A stretch of DNA of 64,000 bases, taken from the NCBI RefSeq assembly GCF_002300555.2, contig NZ_NTHN02000018.1, forward strand, positions 29,515-93,514, read 5' to 3'. The DNA is from Alloyangia mangrovi. GTDB taxonomy: Bacteria; Pseudomonadota; Alphaproteobacteria; Rhodobacterales; Rhodobacteraceae. A program made the translations under genes and the position numbers. Under the pieces are notes generated by a model. It did not search any database, had not been told where the DNA came from, and was given only the letters and a program-made list of their open reading frames with translations. Of this stretch, positions 35,869 through 43,796 are shown in pieces (position 1 is the stretch's first letter; each line of letters begins with the position of its first letter).

Positions 35869-36660
35869 ATGACCCGTATCGACGCCAAGTTCGCCGCCCT
35901 GAAAGCCGAGGGCAAGAAGGGCTTCGTCGCCTACGTGATGGCCGGGGACCCCGATTACGACCGCTCGCTCGAGCTGGTGCGTGGCCTTCCGGGCGCGGGC
36001 GTCGACGTGATCGAGCTGGGCCTGCCCTTTACCGACCCGATGGCCGATGGCGAGACCATCCAGCTCGCCGGCCAGCGCGCGCTCGAGGCCGGCATGACGC
36101 TGAACCGCACGCTGCAGCTCGTGCGCGACTTCCGCAGCGGCGACGACACCACGCCGATCGTGCTGATGGGCTATTACAACCCGATCTACAGCCATGGCGT
36201 GGACGCGTTCCTCATCGAGGCGCGCGAGGCCGGCATCGACGGGCTGATCATCGTCGACCTGCCCCCCGAAGAGGATGAAGAGCTCTGCATCCCGGCGCAG
36301 AAGGCGGGGCTCAACTTCATCCGCCTCGCCACGCCGACCACCGACGACAAGCGCTTGCCCAAAGTGCTGCAGAACACCTCGGGCTTCGTCTACTACGTCT
36401 CGATCACCGGCATCACCGGCGCCGCCGCGGCGCAGGCGGCGGACGTCGGCCCCGAGGTTGCCCGGATCAAGGCGGGCACCGACCTGCCGATCATCGTCGG
36501 CTTCGGCATCCGCACCCCGGACGCCGCCGAGAGCATTGCCTCCGTGGCCGACGGCTGCGTCGTCGGCTCGGCCATCGTCGGCGCCATGGCCGAGGGCAAG
36601 CCCATCTCCGAGGTGCTGGGCTTCGTGAAATCCCTCGCCGACGGCGCCCACCGCGCCTGA
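35869..36660 (+). CDS. trpA: tryptophan synthase alpha chain
   Basis: 263 residues. Catalytic E49 ([14 protein letters not shown]) and D60 are in place, and [20 protein letters not shown] and GFGIRTPD form the indole-3-glycerol-phosphate site. It cleaves indoleglycerol phosphate and passes indole to TrpB. trpB is not adjacent, so the operon is split, as happens in this family. ATG 35869 follows AAGGGAAGGACC. A good terminator follows at 36683. Confidence 0.97.
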   Translation: MTRIDAKFAALKAEGKKGFVAYVMAGDPDYDRSLELVRGLPGAGVDVIELGLPFTDPMADGETIQLAGQRALEAGMTLNRTLQLVRDFRSGDDTTPIVLMGYYNPIYSHGVDAFLIEAREAGIDGLIIVDLPPEEDEELCIPAQKAGLNFIRLATPTTDDKRLPKVLQNTSGFVYYVSITGITGAAAAQAADVGPEVARIKAGTDLPIIVGFGIRTPDAAESIASVADGCVVGSAIVGAMAEGKPISEVLGFVKSLADGAHRA

Positions 36661-36682
36661 TCCGGCCGGGAAGCCTTCTTGA

Positions 36683-36715
36683 AGCCGCGCGGCCTGGCGC
36701 CTGCGCGGCTTTTTC
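36683..36715 (+). terminator. Rho-independent terminator after trpA
   Basis: AGCCGCGC (36683-36690) pairs with GCGCGGCT (36703-36710), followed by TTTTC. Confidence 0.88.
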
Positions 36716-36730
36716 ATGTCCGTCCCGCCC

Positions 36731-36780
36731 TTTCTTCTAGGGTCAAATATCCCGGGGAGCGCGAGGGGCTGGCCCCTCGC
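36731..36780. repeat. dispersed intergenic element, copy D
   Basis: Core TTTCTTCTAGGG then AAATATCCCGGGG (36731-36758), followed by inverted repeat GCGAGGGG/CCCCTCGC (36761-36780). It lies between the trpA terminator and the ltn operon. Confidence 0.8.
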
Positions 36781-36849
36781 TCCTGCCCTTCGAGGGAGGC
36801 GTTACCGCCACCACCCGCATTGACTCTCCCTCCTGCAGACGCCATCCTG

Positions 36850-36866
36850 ATTTGGTATACCATTTT
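36850..36866. promoter_or_regulatory. GntR-type operator 1, before ltnD
   Basis: ATTTGGTATACCATTTT, core TGGTATACCA at 36853-36862. The 17 bases are identical to operator 2 at 48140. It ends 14 bases before the ltnD start codon, just before the ribosome site GGGAGGAG. Confidence 0.82.
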
Positions 36867-36880
36867 GCGGGAGGAGCGCT

Positions 36881-37774
36881 TTGGCAGAGATCACGGTGAT
36901 CGGGCTCGGCTCGATGGGCATGGGCATGGCGCAGTCGCTGCTGCGGGCGGGGCATGTGGTGCACGGGCTGGATATTTCCACCGAGCGGACCCGGGCCTTC
37001 GAGGCCGAGGGCGGCGCGCCGGGCAGCCTCGCCGAGGCGCTGGGCGCAAGCTCGGTGCTGGTCTGCGTGGTGCTCAATGCCGCGCAGACGCGCGAGGTGC
37101 TTTTCGGAGCGGGTGGCGCGGCGGAACATATGGCGGAGGGTGCCGCGATCATCTCCTGCGCCACCATCGCCCCGAGCCAGGCGCGCGAATTTGCCGAGCT
37201 TGCCTCGGCGAAAGGGCTGCACTACCTCGACGCGCCGATCTCCGGCGGGGCGATCAAGGCGGCGCAGGGGCAGCTCTCGATCATGGCCTCGGGCACGCCG
37301 GAGGCCTTCGAGGCCGCCGCGCCCGCGCTGGATGCCATGGCCGCCACCGTGCACCGGCTCGGCGACGCGGCCGGCGCGGGCAGCGCGATGAAGGCGGTGA
37401 ACCAGCTTCTCGCAGGCGTGCATATCGCGGCCATGGGTGAGGCGATGGCGCTCGGCATCAGCCAGGGGCTCGACCCGGCGCGCATCGTCGAGGTGATCTC
37501 GGCCTCGGCGGGCACCAGCTGGATGTTCGAGAACCGCGGCCCCCATGTCGTGGACGGCGATTACACGCCGCGCTCGGCGGTCAACATCTGGCCCAAGGAT
37601 CTCGGCATCGTCGGTGGCATCGCGGGCGAGGCGCAGCTGCCGGTGCCGATGACCGAGGCCGCGCTGGCGCAGTTCAAATCCGCCGCCGAGGCGGGCGACG
37701 CGCTGATCGACGATGCCGCGGTGATCAAGGTCTACGCCCGCGCGGCGGGACTCACCCTGCCGGGAGACGCCTGA
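36881..37774 (+). CDS. ltnD: L-threonate dehydrogenase (beta-hydroxyacid dehydrogenase family)
   Basis: 297 residues. NAD loop GLGSMGMGMAQSLL (residues 8-21), substrate motif DAPISGGAIKAAQG, catalytic K171 in GSAMKAVNQLL. It oxidises L-threonate at C2; the assignment rests on the following otnK, otnC and otnI genes, the known threonate/erythronate set. TTG 36881 is used as start because GGGAGGAG stands before it and homology begins at MAEITVIGLGSMG. An operator lies 14 bases upstream. The stop overlaps the otnK start by one base. Confidence 0.88.
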   Translation: MAEITVIGLGSMGMGMAQSLLRAGHVVHGLDISTERTRAFEAEGGAPGSLAEALGASSVLVCVVLNAAQTREVLFGAGGAAEHMAEGAAIISCATIAPSQAREFAELASAKGLHYLDAPISGGAIKAAQGQLSIMASGTPEAFEAAAPALDAMAATVHRLGDAAGAGSAMKAVNQLLAGVHIAAMGEAMALGISQGLDPARIVEVISASAGTSWMFENRGPHVVDGDYTPRSAVNIWPKDLGIVGGIAGEAQLPVPMTEAALAQFKSAAEAGDALIDDAAVIKVYARAAGLTLPGDA

Positions 37775-39000
37775 TGCTGCTGGGCTGTATCGGCGACGAT
37801 TTCACCGGCTCGAGCGATCTCGGCAACACGCTGGTCAAGCAAGGCATGCGCACCGTGCAATACGTCGGCGTGCCGAAAACCGACGCCGCGCCGGATGTCG
37901 AGGCCGGCGTCGTGGCGCTGAAATCGCGCTCCATTCCCGCCGCCGAGGCGGTGAAGCTCTCGCTCGAAGCGCTGGACTGGCTGAAGGCGCAGGGCTGCGA
38001 GCAGTTCCTCTTCAAGTATTGCTCGACCTTCGATTCCACGGCCGAAGGCAACATCGGCCCGGTGGCCGAGGCGCTGGCCGAGGCTCTGGGGACCGAGAGC
38101 GTGATCTTTTGCCCGGCCTTCCCGGCGACGGGGCGGACGATCTACCAGGGCCACCTCTTCGTGCAGGACCGCCTGCTGTCGGAGAGCGGCATGGAGAACC
38201 ATCCGCTGACGCCGATGAAAGACCCCGACCTGCGTCGCGTGCTCGCCGCGCAGGTCACGCGCGGTGTCGGCCATGTGCCCGCCAGCACCGTCTGGCAGGG
38301 GGCCGAGGCGATCCGTGCGAAATTGACGTCCGAGGCGCAGGCGGGCCGCGGTTTCGTCATCGCCGATGCGATCCGCGACGAGGATCTCCTGACTTGGGGC
38401 AAGGCCCTCGAGGGGACCAAGCTGCTTACCGGGGGCTCGGGCATCGCGCTTGGCCTGCCGGGCAATTTCGCGCTTTCGGGCAAGGCGGGCGCATGGACCG
38501 GGCAGGGCGGGCAGGTCGTCGCGCTCTCGGGCTCCTGCTCGAACGCCACCCGCGCGCAGGTCGCCGCCCACGCTGGGCCGAAGCGCGAGGTCACCGCCGC
38601 AGAGGCGCTTGGCGGGCTCGAAGCCGAGACCCTCGCCAACTGGGCGCTGGCGCAGGACGGGTTGCCGCTGATCTATTCCTCGGCGGAGCCTGCCACCGTT
38701 GCCGCCGCACAGCAGAAGCACGGCCGAGAGAAGGTCGCCGCAGCGCTGGAGGGGCTCTTCGCCCAGACCGCCGCCGCGCTGGCCGCCAAGGGCGTCAAGC
38801 GGATCATCAGTGCCGGGGGCGAGACCTCGGGCGCGGTGGTCGAGGCGCTGGCCCCCGAGGCGCTGGAAATCGGCCCCGAGATCGACCCCGGCGTGCCGGT
38901 CATGCGCGCGGGCGATATGGTGCTGGCGCTGAAATCCGGCAACTTCGGCGCAGAGGACTTCTTCGCCAAGGCGGCGCGCGTGATGGAGCAGGGGGCATGA
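37774..39000 (+). CDS. otnK: 3-oxo-tetronate 4-kinase
   Basis: 408 residues of the DUF1537 four-carbon acid sugar kinase family. LGCIGDDFTGSSDLGN is the conserved acidic N-terminus, YCSTFDSTAEGNIGP the sugar-acid block, and ISAGGETSGAVVEAL with VPVMRAGDMVLALKSGNFG the C-terminal ATP site. It phosphorylates 3-oxo-tetronate before decarboxylation by OtnC. ATG overlaps the preceding TGA (TGATG) and its own stop overlaps the next ATG (ATGA). Confidence 0.93.
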   Translation: MLLGCIGDDFTGSSDLGNTLVKQGMRTVQYVGVPKTDAAPDVEAGVVALKSRSIPAAEAVKLSLEALDWLKAQGCEQFLFKYCSTFDSTAEGNIGPVAEALAEALGTESVIFCPAFPATGRTIYQGHLFVQDRLLSESGMENHPLTPMKDPDLRRVLAAQVTRGVGHVPASTVWQGAEAIRAKLTSEAQAGRGFVIADAIRDEDLLTWGKALEGTKLLTGGSGIALGLPGNFALSGKAGAWTGQGGQVVALSGSCSNATRAQVAAHAGPKREVTAAEALGGLEAETLANWALAQDGLPLIYSSAEPATVAAAQQKHGREKVAAALEGLFAQTAAALAAKGVKRIISAGGETSGAVVEALAPEALEIGPEIDPGVPVMRAGDMVLALKSGNFGAEDFFAKAARVMEQGA

Positions 39001-39641
39001 CCGAGAGCAAGCTGCGCGAGCAGATCTGCGAGATGGCCGCCTCGATGTTCCAGCGCGGCCTCACCGGCGGCGCTTCGGGCAATATCTCGGCCCGCACCGA
39101 GGATGGCGGGCTGCTGGTCTCTCCTACCGGCTCGAGCTTCGGCAGCCTCGATCCGGCGCGGCTCTCGCGCTTCGATGCCAAGGGCGTGCTGGTCTCCGGC
39201 GACGCCCCGACCAAGGAGATGCCGCTGCACAGCGCCTTTTACGAGACGCGCGGCAAGACCGGGGCGGTGGTGCACCTGCATTCGTGCCATGCCGTCGCGT
39301 GGTCGATGATGCCCGACATCGACCCCGAGAACCTGCTGCCGCCGCTCACCGCCTATGCGGTCATGCGGCTCGGCAAGGTGCGGCTGCTGCCCTTCTTCGT
39401 GCCGGGTGACCCGGCGATGGGGGACGCGGTGCGCGGCCTTGCCGGCAAGCGCTCGGCGGTGGTGCTGGCCAACCACGGCCCCGTCGTGGCGGGCAAGGAC
39501 CTCGAGGCCGCCGTCTACGCGATGGAAGAGCTCGAGGAGACTGCCAAGCTGGCGCTGCTGCTGCATGGCCGCCAGCCGCGCATGCTCACTTCGGGGCAGG
39601 TGAAGAAGGTGGTCGACAAGTTTGACGTGGACTGGGACTGA
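38997..39641 (+). CDS. otnC: 3-oxo-tetronate 4-phosphate decarboxylase (class II aldolase family)
   Basis: 214 residues. Metal-binding H93, H95 (VVHLHSCH) and H160 (LANHGPVV) with acidic E74 (TKEMPLH) are in the expected places; GGASGNISAR is the phosphate loop. It decarboxylates the kinase product to dihydroxyacetone phosphate. The start overlaps the otnK stop by four bases, so translation is coupled. Confidence 0.93.
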   Translation: MTESKLREQICEMAASMFQRGLTGGASGNISARTEDGGLLVSPTGSSFGSLDPARLSRFDAKGVLVSGDAPTKEMPLHSAFYETRGKTGAVVHLHSCHAVAWSMMPDIDPENLLPPLTAYAVMRLGKVRLLPFFVPGDPAMGDAVRGLAGKRSAVVLANHGPVVAGKDLEAAVYAMEELEETAKLALLLHGRQPRMLTSGQVKKVVDKFDVDWD

Positions 39642-39644
39642 GAC

Positions 39645-40448
39645 ATGAAGTTTTCCGCCAATATCGGCTTTCTCTACACCGAACTGCCGCTGCCCGAGCG
39701 CATCCGCGCGGCAAAGCGCGATGGGTTCGATGCGGTGGAATGCCACTTCCCCTATGACGTGCCCGCCGCCGAGATGAAGGCGGCGCTGGACGAGACCGGC
39801 TTTACCATGCTCGGGCTCAACACCGTGCCGGGCGACCCGGCAGCGGGCGATTTCGGCCTTGCCGCGCTGCCGGGTCGGCGCGAGGACGCGGCGGCGGCGG
39901 TCCGGCAAGCGGTGGCCTATGGCGCGGCGATCGGCGCGCGCAACGTGCACGTGATGGCGGGTCGCACCGATGGCGGGCCCGAGGCAGAGGCGGCCTACCG
40001 CGAGACGCTGATGCTGGCCTGCGATCTCGCGGGCGCGGCGGGCATGGGGGTGCTGATCGAGCCGATCAACCACCGCGACGTGGCGGGCTACCACCTGTCC
40101 CGCGTCGAGCATGCCGCCGAGATCGTCGAGGCGCTCGGGCGGGACAACCTGCGCATCATGTTCGACTGCTATCACACGCAGATCATGCAGGGCGACCTGA
40201 TGAAACGCTTCGCCGCGCACCTGCCGATGATCGGCCACGTGCAGATCGCCGCCGTGCCCGACCGGGGCGAGCCCGATGGCGGCGAGATTTGCTTCGAACG
40301 CCTGCTGGCCTCCTTCGCGGACGCCGGCTGGGAGGCGCCGGTGGGCGCGGAATACAAGCCGCGCGGCGGGGATACGAAAGCGGGCCTCGGCTGGCTGGCC
40401 CCCCCTGCGCGCGGCGCTGGCTTGAACCGAGAAGGATTGAACAGATGA
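39645..40448 (+). CDS. otnI: 2-oxo-tetronate isomerase (hydroxypyruvate-isomerase-like TIM barrel)
   Basis: Read as given, 267 residues. The xylose-isomerase-like barrel is complete: FSANIGFLYTELPLPERI start, LIEPINHRDVAGYHL, FDCYHTQIMQGD and GAEYKPRGG metal/substrate blocks. OtnI converts 2-oxo- to 3-oxo-tetronate. A run of seven C (40399-40405) lies in the last codons. With six C the protein would end ...GLGWLAPLRAALA with TGA at 40423-40425 (259 residues, the usual OtnI length) and the next gene's ribosome site would be free. As given, the tail is APPARGAGLNREGLNR and overlaps the next start. I regard the end as doubtful. Confidence 0.88.
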   Translation: MKFSANIGFLYTELPLPERIRAAKRDGFDAVECHFPYDVPAAEMKAALDETGFTMLGLNTVPGDPAAGDFGLAALPGRREDAAAAVRQAVAYGAAIGARNVHVMAGRTDGGPEAEAAYRETLMLACDLAGAAGMGVLIEPINHRDVAGYHLSRVEHAAEIVEALGRDNLRIMFDCYHTQIMQGDLMKRFAAHLPMIGHVQIAAVPDRGEPDGGEICFERLLASFADAGWEAPVGAEYKPRGGDTKAGLGWLAPPARGAGLNREGLNR

Positions 40449-41380
40449 CGGACGTACTGGCAGTCGGCAAGCCCGACCAGATGAGCCGCGAGCCGCTGGC
40501 CGAGCTGGGCTGGACCCACGTGGAGAGCCTCGACGCCGCGCAGGCGCTGGACGAGGAGACGCGCAAGGGCGTGAAGGCCATCGCCTTCTACGGCCACAGC
40601 CCCTTTGCCGCCGCGCAGATGGAGGCTTTCCCGAACCTCGGCCTCATCGCCAACTTCGGCGTGGGCTATGACGCGATCAACGTCGGCGACGCCTCGGCGC
40701 GTGGCATCAAGGTGACCAACACCCCGGACGTGCTGAACGACGACGTGGCCGACCTCGCCGTGGCGATGCTGCTCGATTACTGCCGCGACATGCGCGGCGC
40801 CGAGGCGCGCGTGCGCTCGGGCGCCTGGGGCAAGGAGGGCGCGCATCCGCTGCAGCGCAAGATGAGCGGGCAGAAGGCGGGCATCCTCGGCATGGGCCGG
40901 ATCGGGCGCGAGATCGCCGACCGCCTTGCGGCCTTCAAGATGGAGATGCACTACCACGCGCGCTCCGAGAAGGAGACGCCGGGCTGGACCTATCACGCCG
41001 ATCCCGTGGCGCTGGCGCGCGAGGTGGATTTCCTGGTGATCGCCCTCGTCGGCGGCCCGGCAACGGCGGGCTACGTCACGAAGGAGGTGCTTGAGGCGCT
41101 GGGTCCGACCGGCGTGCTGATCAACATCTCGCGCGGGACAACGGTTGACGAGGAGGCGCTGATCGAGGCGCTGCAGCAGGGCAAGATCGCCGGGGCGGGC
41201 CTCGATGTGTTCCTCAATGAACCCAACCCCGACGCGCGCTTCCTAGCGCTGGAAAACGCGGTGCTGCAGCCGCACCAGGCCTCGGCCACGCGCGAGACGC
41301 GCACCGCCATGGGCCAGCTCCAGCGCGACAACATCGCGGCCTTCCTCGCCGGCAAGGACCTGCTGACGCCGGTGAACTGA
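40445..41380 (+). CDS. 2-hydroxyacid dehydrogenase (glyoxylate/hydroxypyruvate reductase-like)
   Basis: 311 residues. NADP loop GMGRIGREIADRL, then catalytic arginine in NISRGTTVDEEAL, glutamate in GLDVFLNEPNP and histidine in VLQPHQASAT, the D-isomer-specific dehydrogenase triad. It probably reduces hydroxypyruvate or glyoxylate, or oxidises a sugar acid, at the end of the threonate pathway; it is not part of the textbook LtnD-OtnKCI set. ATG 40445 follows AAGGA. Last gene of the operon, then a terminator at 41442. Confidence 0.9.
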   Translation: MTDVLAVGKPDQMSREPLAELGWTHVESLDAAQALDEETRKGVKAIAFYGHSPFAAAQMEAFPNLGLIANFGVGYDAINVGDASARGIKVTNTPDVLNDDVADLAVAMLLDYCRDMRGAEARVRSGAWGKEGAHPLQRKMSGQKAGILGMGRIGREIADRLAAFKMEMHYHARSEKETPGWTYHADPVALAREVDFLVIALVGGPATAGYVTKEVLEALGPTGVLINISRGTTVDEEALIEALQQGKIAGAGLDVFLNEPNPDARFLALENAVLQPHQASATRETRTAMGQLQRDNIAAFLAGKDLLTPVN

Positions 41381-41403
41381 CCCCGGCGAACTCAGGCGCA
41401 AGG

Positions 41404-41442
41404 TCCTTCGAAGGAGCTTGCAAATCTCATCGAAGAGATTTG
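41404..41442. repeat. double-hairpin element, copy 2
   Basis: TCCTTCGAAGGA (41404-41415), then CAAATCTC/GAGATTTG (41421-41428 and 41435-41442). Spacing TTCGAA, six bases, TGCAAA is the same as at 27619. It directly precedes the operon terminator. Confidence 0.6.
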
Positions 41443-41468
41443 GCCCCTGCCTGCGGCGGGGGCCTTTT
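41442..41468 (+). terminator. Rho-independent terminator of the ltn/otn operon
   Basis: GGCCCC (41442-41447) pairs with GGGGCC (41459-41464), followed by TTTTC. It may also serve the convergent MFS gene. Confidence 0.82.
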
Positions 41469-41470
41469 CA

Positions 41471-42751
41471 TTAGGCCGAGCGGGCGCCTGTGGCGACCCC
41501 GGCGAAGCCCGCGTCAAGCCGCCTCCAGGACCAGGCGGTCAGCACGACCACCCCCGCGGCCGCCACGTAGAAGGGCATCTGCAGCGCCAGACCGCGCGGC
41601 ATCACCGCCTCGGCGGCGCTGACCACAAGGCCGGAGGCCAGCAGCCCGATCGGCATCATCCCCCAGGCGAAGAGCCGATAAGTGGCATTGACCCGTCCGA
41701 GGATCTCGTCGGGCACGTGGCGCTGGCGGTAGGAGACCGAGACCGTGTTCCACACCAGGCCGCAGAACTCGAAGGCCGCCAGCACCGCCGCCACCGCCCA
41801 GCCGTTCGGCGCCAGCGGCAGCGCGGCGAAGGCCAGCGACGAGGCCAGCGTCATCCATTGCGCCGAGGGGCCGTTGCCGAGCCTGCGCACGATGCGCTCG
41901 GCGCAGAACCCGCCCAGCACGCCGCCAAGCGCCCCCGCGGCGAGGATCAACCCGTAGCCTGAGGCGCCGAGGCCGAGGTTCTCCTGCACGTGCAGCACCA
42001 GCGCGATGACCACCATCTGGTGCAGCAGGTTCCAGACGCCGGTGATCACCGCAAGCAGGCGCAAGAGCGCCGAGCCGCGCAGGAAGGCGAGCCCGTCGCC
42101 GAGCTCCTTCTTCCAGTCGCGCCCGCCCGTCCGGCGGGGTGTGAACTGGCCCTTGAGAGACCGCATCAGCGCCACGGCGATCAGGAAGCACAGCGCGTTC
42201 AGCGCGAAGGGCAGCCAGACCACCGAGGCGATGAGGAAGGCCCCGACTGCCGGGCCGAGCAGCGCATTGCCGACCATCTCGACGCTCCAGAGCCGGCCGT
42301 TGGCGCGCTCGAGCTGGTCGTGCGGCACGATGGCCGGCAACATGGTCTGTGCGGCGCTGTCGCGGAACACCTCTGCGGTGCCGACCAGCAGCGCGCAGCC
42401 GAGGAGGGCGGTAAAGAGCGCAGGGTCCGCGGTGCCCGTGTCGGGGGCCGGCGCGAGCGGCAGGGCGTGCCAGAGGGTGAGGGCGGCCAGTGCAAAGGCG
42501 CAGGCGCGGACCACGTCCATGGCGAGGATCAGCCGCCGCCGGTCGGTGCGGTCGGTCACGACCCCGGCGGGCAGGGCAAAGAGGAACCACGGCAGCCGCA
42601 GGGTGATCGGCATCAAGGTGACCAGCAGCGGATCACGGGTCAGCAGCGTCGCCAGCCAAGCCCAGACCACCACGGCGACGCCATCGGCGAGGTTGGTCAT
42701 GCCGCTGGCGAGGATGAAGCGGTGAAGGGGGCTGGAAGATGTAACGGTCAC
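41471..42751 (-). CDS. MFS transporter (enterobactin-exporter/EntS-like)
   Basis: 426 residues with twelve helices. FALPAGVVTDRTDRRRLILAMD is the MFS A-motif between helices 2 and 3. The AxxFRDSAAQT and GRVNATYRLF blocks resemble the MFS_3/EntS group. Substrate unknown; a role in exporting or importing an intermediate of the sugar-acid island is only contextual. GTG 42751 is chosen because AAGGA stands six bases before it; the frame continues to 42802 through an inverted repeat. Confidence 0.85.
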   Translation of the reverse strand: MTVTSSSPLHRFILASGMTNLADGVAVVVWAWLATLLTRDPLLVTLMPITLRLPWFLFALPAGVVTDRTDRRRLILAMDVVRACAFALAALTLWHALPLAPAPDTGTADPALFTALLGCALLVGTAEVFRDSAAQTMLPAIVPHDQLERANGRLWSVEMVGNALLGPAVGAFLIASVVWLPFALNALCFLIAVALMRSLKGQFTPRRTGGRDWKKELGDGLAFLRGSALLRLLAVITGVWNLLHQMVVIALVLHVQENLGLGASGYGLILAAGALGGVLGGFCAERIVRRLGNGPSAQWMTLASSLAFAALPLAPNGWAVAAVLAAFEFCGLVWNTVSVSYRQRHVPDEILGRVNATYRLFAWGMMPIGLLASGLVVSAAEAVMPRGLALQMPFYVAAAGVVVLTAWSWRRLDAGFAGVATGARSA

Positions 42752-42759
42752 GAGGCGTC

Positions 42760-42803
42760 CTTGGGGAATATCAGTCGAGTCGGAGTGACCGTAATTCCCC
42801 AAG
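42760..42803 (-). promoter_or_regulatory. 10-bp inverted repeat covering the MFS gene leader
   Basis: CTTGGGGAAT (42760-42769) and ATTCCCCAAG (42794-42803), 24 bases apart. In the mRNA the right arm pairs up to the AAG of the AAGGA ribosome site, so folding would partly hide it. It may instead be a dimeric regulator site. Confidence 0.55.
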
Positions 42804-42890
42804 TCCGGTTGAGGTCAAACGAAACCGCCGCCCCCGCAGCAGTTTATCGAGATGCCGTGGCGGCAGGCGGCGTGCCGCCCGCGCCGGGGA

Positions 42891-43796
42891 TCAGCCGAAG
42901 ATCGAGGGCACGAGCGCGCCGCGCGCCTGGATCACCTTGGCGGCGAGGCGCATGGCCTCCGCGGCAGCCACCTGCGGCGCCTTGCCCTGCGCCAGACCGG
43001 CCAACAGCCCGGCGGCAAAGCTGTCTCCCGCGGCGGTGGTGTCGACCACGTTGGTCACCGTCTCGGCAGCGATCTCGTGCTGCCCGGCCTCGCGTTGCCA
43101 CAGGTGCAGCGCCGCGCCACCCTGTTTCACTGCCACCATATCGGCACCGCCCTTGCGGTAGCGCTCGATGGTCTCGGAGGGATTGGCGTCGCCGAAGAGC
43201 TCCTCTTCCTCGTCGAAGCTCGGCAGCACGATGTCGGCGGTGCGCGCGCCCATGGTCAGGCCCGCGCGCATCGCCTCGGGGCTTTCCCAGAGGCGCGGAC
43301 GCAGGTTGGTGTCGAACGACACTATCGCCCCCTTCGAGCGCGCGCGCGCCAGCGCGCCGCAGAAGGCCTCGCGCTGCTTCGGCGGCAGGATCGCAAGGGT
43401 GATGCCCGAGAAGTGGATCATCTCGCGGCCCTTGAGGATGCCATCGAGCCAGCCGAGGTCATCGGCCATCAGCTTCGCCGCCGACTGGCCGCGCCAATAG
43501 GAGAAACTGCGCTCGCCGTTATCGAGCGAGATCATATAGAGCCCGACGGTGCGGTCGGGAATCCGCCGGATTGTTGAGACATCCACGCCTTCGCCCGAAA
43601 TGAACTCGAGCATTTCGTTGCTCACCGCATCCTCGCCCACGCAGGTGCCGTAGCTCACCGTCCACTCCTCCGGGAGCAGGCGGCGGGCATACCATGCAGT
43701 GTTGAACGTGTCGCCGGCAAAGCCGCGCTTGTAGAGGCCGTCTCCGGCCTGCGACAGTTCCACCATGCATTCTCCGAGGGCGAGGAAAGCAGTCAC
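42891..43796 (-). CDS. kdgK: 2-dehydro-3-deoxygluconokinase (PfkB family)
   Basis: 301 residues. The C-terminal PfkB signature DTTAAGDSFAAGLL (252-265) holds the catalytic D258; FAGDTFNTAWY (26-36) and SYWRGQSAAK are KDG-kinase-specific blocks. It phosphorylates 2-keto-3-deoxygluconate (KDG), the product of altronate or gluconate dehydration, and so links with UxaA and IlvD/Edd in this island. It overlaps the upstream FAH gene by four bases and is the last gene of the lysE-to-kdgK operon. Confidence 0.91.
   Translation of the reverse strand: MTAFLALGECMVELSQAGDGLYKRGFAGDTFNTAWYARRLLPEEWTVSYGTCVGEDAVSNEMLEFISGEGVDVSTIRRIPDRTVGLYMISLDNGERSFSYWRGQSAAKLMADDLGWLDGILKGREMIHFSGITLAILPPKQREAFCGALARARSKGAIVSFDTNLRPRLWESPEAMRAGLTMGARTADIVLPSFDEEEELFGDANPSETIERYRKGGADMVAVKQGGAALHLWQREAGQHEIAAETVTNVVDTTAAGDSFAAGLLAGLAQGKAPQVAAAEAMRLAAKVIQARGALVPSIFG

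Noticed and set aside
42751..42802. Longer MFS transporter from ATG 42802
   Set aside because: The extra 17 residues run through the inverted repeat and have no ribosome site, while AAGGA precedes GTG 42751.
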